Assembly: GCF_017811755.1 (NCBI RefSeq)
Contig: NZ_JADDJF010000007.1
Coordinates: 62,001-126,000, forward strand
Length of the DNA stretch: 64,000 nucleotides
Direction: 5' to 3'
Source: Pararhodobacter sp. SW119
Lineage (GTDB): Bacteria; Pseudomonadota; Alphaproteobacteria; Rhodobacterales; Rhodobacteraceae
This document shows positions 60,225 to 64,000 of this stretch, in pieces. Each line of letters begins with the position of its first letter. Positions within the stretch are counted from its first letter, which is position 1. The notes under the pieces are model-generated. The model saw only the letters and a list, made by a program, of their open reading frames with translations, was not told where the DNA came from and searched no databases. A program made the translations under genes and the position numbers.

Positions 60225-61067
60225 TCAGACCGCGCGGCCCATCCGGCCGGCAAGGTCGCAGAAGAACTGCCAGGCCACCCGCCCCGACCGAGCCCCGCGC
60301 GTCGCCTGCCATTCGATCGCCTGGGCGCGCAGGTCCTCAGGGGCGGGGTCCAGACCCCAAGCGCGGCAGTAGCCATCGATCATCGCCAGGTAGTCATCCT
60401 GCGAACAGGGATGAAACCCGAGCCACAGGCCGAAGCGGTCCGACAGCGAGACCTTTTCCTCCACCGCCTCGGACGGGCTGATCGCGGTGGAGCGTTCGTT
60501 TTCGATCATGTCGCGGGGCATCAGGTGGCGGCGGTTCGACGTGGCGTAGAGGATGACGTTCGCCGGCCGCCCCTCGATCCCGCCGTCGAGCACGGCCTTG
60601 AGCGACTTGTAGTGCTGGTCGTCGTGGCTGAACGAGAGATCGTCGCAAAAGAGCACGAAACGGTGGTCCGGCGCGCGCCGGAGATGCGCCAGAAGCCGCC
60701 CGACCGAGGGCAGATCCTCGCGCTGGATCTCGACCAGCTTGCAACTCAGCCCCTGCGCCACAACCTCGGCATGGACGGCCTTGACCAGCGACGACTTGCC
60801 CATGCCGCGCGCGCCCCACAAAAGCGCGTTGTTCGCCGCATGCCCGCGCGCGAACTGGATGGTGTTGGCCAGAAGCGTGTCGCGCGACCGGTCGATGCCC
60901 AGCAGGAGCGGCAGTGCGACGCGGTTGACCTGCGCCACCGGTTCCAGCCGGTCGGGGCCGACATGCCAGATGAACGCCTCCGCGCTGTCGAAATCGGGCG
61001 GGGGGGCGGCGGCAGGGCTCAGCCGCTCCAGGGCCGTCGCGATGCGCGCAAGCTCGCCGTCATTCAT
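60225..61067 (-). CDS. DUF815 AAA-type ATPase
   Basis: 280 residues. Walker [15 protein letters not shown] near 85, Walker [11 protein letters not shown] near 138, sensor region [17 protein letters not shown] near 175. Common downstream of tatC in Rhodobacterales; role unknown. Starts with a four-base overlap with tatC, so co-translated. Confidence 0.9.
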   Translation of the reverse strand: MNDGELARIATALERLSPAAAPPPDFDSAEAFIWHVGPDRLEPVAQVNRVALPLLLGIDRSRDTLLANTIQFARGHAANNALLWGARGMGKSSLVKAVHAEVVAQGLSCKLVEIQREDLPSVGRLLAHLRRAPDHRFVLFCDDLSFSHDDQHYKSLKAVLDGGIEGRPANVILYATSNRRHLMPRDMIENERSTAISPSEAVEEKVSLSDRFGLWLGFHPCSQDDYLAMIDGYCRAWGLDPAPEDLRAQAIEWQATRGARSGRVAWQFFCDLAGRMGRAV

Positions 61068-61930
61068 GCCTCGTCCTCGTCCATCAGCCCTTCGGCTTTC
61101 AGGGCTTCATTGCGTTTCCGCTCGACGCGCGCAACCAGCTGGATGGAGATTTCATAGAGACCGTAGACGACGACGAAGAGGATGATCTGGGTGATCACGT
61201 CGGGGGGCGTGACAAAGGCCGCCAGCGTCAGGATGCCAACCACCGCCCATTTGCGCCCGTTCCTCAGCCCCTCGGCCGAGACGAGCCCGGCCTTGCCCAT
61301 CAGCGTCAGCAGGACCGGCAACTGGAAGCACATGCCGAAGGCGATGATGAACTTCGTGGTCAATGCCAGGTATTCGCTGACCGAACCCTGGAAGGTGATG
61401 CCGGCCTGCGCCAGCGCGCTGGCCTCGCCCTCGACCAGCTCGGGCGTGGCACCTGTCAGCATGCCGGGCTGCTGGAAGCCGAGGAAGAAGGTGAAGGCCA
61501 AGGGCGTCACGATGTAGAAGGCAAAGGACGCGCCCAGCAGAAACATCGCCGGCGAGGCGATGATGAAGGGCAGGAAGGCCGACTTTTCGGACCGGTAGAG
61601 GCCCGGTGCCACGAAGCGCCACATCTGCGTGGCGATCACCGGGAAAGCCAGCATGAAGCCGCCCAGCATGGCGATGCGGATGGCGACGAAGAAGCCCTCC
61701 TGCAACTGGATCAGGATCAGGTCGCACTGCTGCCCGCGCGCGTTCAGCGCGTCGCACAGCGGGTTGGTCAGGAAGTTGAAGATCGGGTTCCAGAAGTAGA
61801 AGGCGATCATCATCGCGACGGCGAAGGCGGCCAGCGACTTCATGATGCGATTTCGCAATTCGGCCAGATGCTCGATCAGCGGGGCCGAGCTGTCTTCGAT
61901 CGCGTCATCCTGGGGGCGTTGGGCGGGCAT
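61064..61930 (-). CDS. tatC: Twin-arginine translocase subunit TatC
   Basis: 288 residues, six membrane spans. Recognises twin-arginine signal peptides. [19 protein letters not shown] near 18, [32 protein letters not shown] and FITPPDV-like [10 protein letters not shown] near 238 are family hallmarks. Terminates tatABC in the usual order. Confidence 0.97.
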   Translation of the reverse strand: MPAQRPQDDAIEDSSAPLIEHLAELRNRIMKSLAAFAVAMMIAFYFWNPIFNFLTNPLCDALNARGQQCDLILIQLQEGFFVAIRIAMLGGFMLAFPVIATQMWRFVAPGLYRSEKSAFLPFIIASPAMFLLGASFAFYIVTPLAFTFFLGFQQPGMLTGATPELVEGEASALAQAGITFQGSVSEYLALTTKFIIAFGMCFQLPVLLTLMGKAGLVSAEGLRNGRKWAVVGILTLAAFVTPPDVITQIILFVVVYGLYEISIQLVARVERKRNEALKAEGLMDEDEA

Positions 61931-62043
61931 GGCTGTGCGTTCAGACCGTCATCAGCGGAAGGGAAGGGCGGGCGCGCCGGCAAAGCGCGGGTCGCTGCCT
62001 GCGCGCGTGGGGAAAGGCAGGTTCGCGTCGCGACGGGGTGCGC

Positions 62044-62649
62044 TCATCGGTCGGCGTCGGTTTTCGGCGTGCCGGTGGCGCCCGGGGCTTCGGCCGCGGG
62101 GGACGCGCGGGGGGCGGGAGCGGCGCTTTCGGCTTTCTTGCGGGCGCGGATCTCGGCGGCGCGGGCGCGGGCTTCGGCGGAGCGTTCCGCGCGCTTGCGC
62201 CGCTCCTCGTCCATCGCGGCGGCGTGGGCGGCGCGCGCCGTCTGGTCGCGGTCATCGGATTGCACCGCAGCCTCGTCGGCGTCGGGCGGGGCGGCGGCCG
62301 GGTCCGGTTTCGCCTTCGTCGTTCCCGCCTTCGCCGGTTTCGGCGACGGGCTTTTGCCCCACTGGTCGGGCCGGCCCATCGAACGCATGTCGCGGTCAAG
62401 CTCGTCAAAGCCCATCGCGTCCTTGATGTCCTTGCCCGAGGCGGTGTTGCGCAGATCGCGGGCGATGTCCTTCACGCCGCTTTCGTCCGCGGCGGAGTCC
62501 ATCGCGCGCTGGAATTCGCGCGCCATGTTGCGGGCCTTGGCGGTGAACTGGCCCAGCGTGCGGAACATCTTTGGCAGGTCTTTCGGCCCGACCACGATCA
62601 GCGCCACCACGCCGATGATCAGAAGCTCGCTCCAGCCCAGGTCGAACAT
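62044..62649 (-). CDS. tatB: Twin-arginine translocase subunit TatB
   Basis: 201 residues. N-terminal span and hinge ([20 protein letters not shown]), amphipathic helix ([25 protein letters not shown]), then a long charged, Ala-rich tail. Works with TatC as receptor. A 113-nt gap separates it from tatC. Confidence 0.93.
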   Translation of the reverse strand: MFDLGWSELLIIGVVALIVVGPKDLPKMFRTLGQFTAKARNMAREFQRAMDSAADESGVKDIARDLRNTASGKDIKDAMGFDELDRDMRSMGRPDQWGKSPSPKPAKAGTTKAKPDPAAAPPDADEAAVQSDDRDQTARAAHAAAMDEERRKRAERSAEARARAAEIRARKKAESAAPAPRASPAAEAPGATGTPKTDADR

Positions 62650-62685
62650 GCGTGATCCTCAGTTCCGGCCGCGGCCGGCACCCGC

Positions 62686-62943
62686 TCAGGTCTTGTCGCG
62701 CTCGGTATGCGGCGTGACGTCGCGCGCGTTCTGGACGCTTTCGTCATCGGACTTGTTTTCAAGTTCTTCGGTGCCGTCCTTGACACCTTTCTTGAAGGCA
62801 GTGATGCCCTTGCCGACCTCGCCCATCAGCGAGGCGATCTTGCCGCGGCCGAAAAGGACCAGCACCACGACGGCAATCAGAAGCAGGCCCCAGGGGCCGG
62901 CGTTGTTGATGAAATGCGGTGTGACCATGAATGTGCTCAGCAT
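62686..62943 (-). CDS. tatA: Twin-arginine translocase subunit TatA
   Basis: 85 residues. Pore-forming subunit. One span and hinge [19 protein letters not shown] followed by [19 protein letters not shown] 62943 with AGGAGA upstream; the upstream in-frame extension is not TatA-like. Confidence 0.94.
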   Translation of the reverse strand: MLSTFMVTPHFINNAGPWGLLLIAVVVLVLFGRGKIASLMGEVGKGITAFKKGVKDGTEELENKSDDESVQNARDVTPHTERDKT

Positions 62944-63067
62944 GGCGGTCTCCTGTCGTCGGGGGCGGGCGCATCGGTGGCGCACAGGTTGGTTCCGCCC
63001 TTATCTATGCGCCCGCCCTGCCGGCGCAAAGCGCGAAAACGGCCCGTGAGGGCTGGTCTGGAGGGTC

Positions 63068-63089
63068 TGCTGACAGTATTCTGTCAGTA
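63068..63089. promoter_or_regulatory. Inverted repeat operator in the tatA/HTH divergent region
   Basis: CTGACAG-TATT-CTGTCAG (63070-63087), perfect 7-bp arms, extendable to 9 with one mismatch, 32 nt before the HTH gene ATG and between two divergent genes. Probably the binding site of the HTH protein encoded next to it. Confidence 0.65.
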
Positions 63090-63118
63090 GGTGCCACGGC
63101 TGCGTGAGCGGACGCCGA

Positions 63119-63478
63119 ATGAAGAGAGATCAGCGACTTTACGATCTTGTGCAACTGATGCGCGACGGGCGCGTGCGCACAGCTGCCGAACTGGCGCGCG
63201 CCATGGGCGTCTCCACCCGCACAATCTGGCGCGACATGGCGATCATGGCGCAAACCGGACTGCCCGTCGCCGGCGAGCCCGGTGTCGGCTACATCCTGCG
63301 CGAGCCGCTGGTGCTGCCGCCGACGGTGCTGACCGCCGACGAACTGGCCGCGCTGGACGAGGCGCTGCGCACGCTGGCCCGCCAGCCCGGTCACCCGCGC
63401 GCCCGCGCGGCGCGAAGCCTTCACTACAAGGTCGCGACACTGCTGCCGCAGGCCGGAATCGACCCCGACAGCGGTTGA
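63119..63478 (+). CDS. Small HTH regulator, YafY/DeoR-like
   Basis: 119 residues. HTH near 5-60 (RLYDLVQLMRDGRVRTAAEL; STRTIWRDMAIMAQTGLPVAGEPG) and a short tail, but no full WYL domain; members are usually 230-320 residues, so this is a truncated or minimal form. An in-frame GTG at 63104 is an alternative. The dyad upstream suggests autoregulation and possibly control of tatA. Confidence 0.8.
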   Translation: MKRDQRLYDLVQLMRDGRVRTAAELARAMGVSTRTIWRDMAIMAQTGLPVAGEPGVGYILREPLVLPPTVLTADELAALDEALRTLARQPGHPRARAARSLHYKVATLLPQAGIDPDSG

Positions 63479-63496
63479 GGAGGCAACCACAACCGG

Positions 63497-63525
63497 CCTC
63501 GTGTGTTTGCTTTCATACACCGAGG
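63497..63525. promoter_or_regulatory. CCTCG...CGAGG dyad upstream of the NAGGN gene
   Basis: CCTCGTGTGT and ACACCGAGG form an imperfect inverted repeat between the HTH gene and the amidotransferase gene, either a terminator of the former or an operator of the latter. Confidence 0.35.
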
Positions 63526-63570
63526 TCTTTAGACATTTCGGAAGCAGGCGACAGGAAGGATTGCACCGGC

Positions 63571-64000
63571 ATGTGCGGCATTTGTGGAGAGATCCGATTT
63601 GGACACGGCGCAATGGCCTCGACAGCGGCGATCGAGCGGATGGCCGACTGCATGGCGCCGCGCGGGCCGGACGGTGCGGGGGTCGTCATGCGCGGGCGCG
63701 TTGCATTCGGGCATCGGCGGCTGAAGATCATCGACCTGTCCGAGGCCGCCGCCCAGCCTTTCGTCGACACCCATCTGGGCCTGACCATCGCGTTCAACGG
63801 CTGCATCTACAACTACCCCGAGCTGCGCAAGGAACTGGAGGCGAAGGGCCATGTCTTCGCCTCGACCGGGGATACCGAGGTGATCGTGAAGGCGTGGCGC
63901 GAATGGGGAACCGAGGCGCCGAAACGGTTTCTGGGCATGTTCGCCTTTGCGATCTTTGACCGCGACTCGGGCCGTGTGGCGCTGGTGCGCGACCGCTTCG
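63571..64000 (+). CDS. N-acetylglutaminylglutamine amidotransferase, 3'-truncated by window edge
   Basis: 143 codons are visible. Starts MCGICGEIRFG, so Cys2 is the N-terminal glutaminase nucleophile, then MAPRGPDGAG, GHRRLKIIDLSEAA, AFNGCIYNYPELRKELEAKG and FAFAIFDRDSGRVALVRDRF. It is an AsnB-type class II amidotransferase, and the CIYNYPELR wording fits the group that makes the osmolyte N-acetylglutaminylglutamine amide better than plain asparagine synthetase. AGGAAGG lies ten bases before ATG. The synthase half is beyond the edge. Confidence 0.82.
   Translation, partial: MCGICGEIRFGHGAMASTAAIERMADCMAPRGPDGAGVVMRGRVAFGHRRLKIIDLSEAAAQPFVDTHLGLTIAFNGCIYNYPELRKELEAKGHVFASTGDTEVIVKAWREWGTEAPKRFLGMFAFAIFDRDSGRVALVRDRF

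Overview
The window is about 64 kb of very GC-rich, densely coding bacterial chromosome. I read it as Alphaproteobacteria, most likely order Rhodobacterales (family Rhodobacteraceae). Support: a single-chain pyruvate carboxylase, two-subunit glycyl-tRNA synthetase, the order tatA-tatB-tatC-DUF815, small families I associate with this group (DUF6280-like, DUF6446-like, zf-CHCC), and a GAAC-N7-GAAC type LexA box. Genus is not decidable. I see no tRNA, rRNA, CRISPR array, insertion sequence, integrase or prophage.

Layout. 1-3.1 kb: 3' part of pyc. 3.3-9.5 kb: a four-gene minus-strand operon (nitrilase-fold amidase, large PLP amino-acid decarboxylase, ATP-grasp ligase, C45 Ntn acyltransferase) that looks like an uncharacterised amine/amide pathway. 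9.7-20 kb: aldolase-family protein, rlmB, zwf-pgl, CoA-binding protein, a membrane coiled-coil protein, an ABC ATPase, a zinc-finger protein and polA. 20-30.6 kb: a haloacetate-dehalogenase-like hydrolase, acyltransferase-3, DUF1285, then a tightly overlapping MoxR-DUF58-DUF4159-membrane protein operon. 30.6-44.7 kb: ArsR/SRPBCC pair, DMT exporter, methyltransferase-pyrF, secreted hydrolase, UspA, prs, DsbA-like isomerase, hydrolase, efp, CDP-alcohol phosphatidyltransferase, VOC protein, aldo/keto reductase and an SOS-boxed imuA-like gene. 44.8-54.2 kb: a secreted trypsin-fold protein that has lost two of three catalytic residues, glyQ-DUF6446-glyS, a PPDK-like enzyme and a SleB-type hydrolase. 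54.3-64 kb: folB-like, folP, glmM, manC, DUF1499, DUF815-tatCBA, a small HTH regulator and the start of an N-acetylglutaminylglutamine amidotransferase gene at the right edge.

Metabolic theme: mostly housekeeping. Carbon flow (pyc, zwf-pgl, a PPDK paralogue), envelope and polysaccharide precursors (glmM, manC), folate, nucleotides (prs, pyrF), translation (glyQS, efp), Tat export, plus an osmolyte gene suggesting a saline habitat.

The most unusual result is not a gene. Five intergenic sites share one geometry: a 16-bp palindrome whose arms vary in a base-paired way, then an inner CAA-N4-TTG-like site, then two AACC-type hexamers on an 11-bp pitch. The gap from palindrome to first hexamer is exactly 41 nt in four copies and 42 nt in the fifth. 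Every copy lies downstream of, and co-oriented with, a gene's 3' end, and four of five are between converging genes. A second, independent repeat, an 11-bp tandem unit, occurs in two near-identical arrays 35 kb apart.
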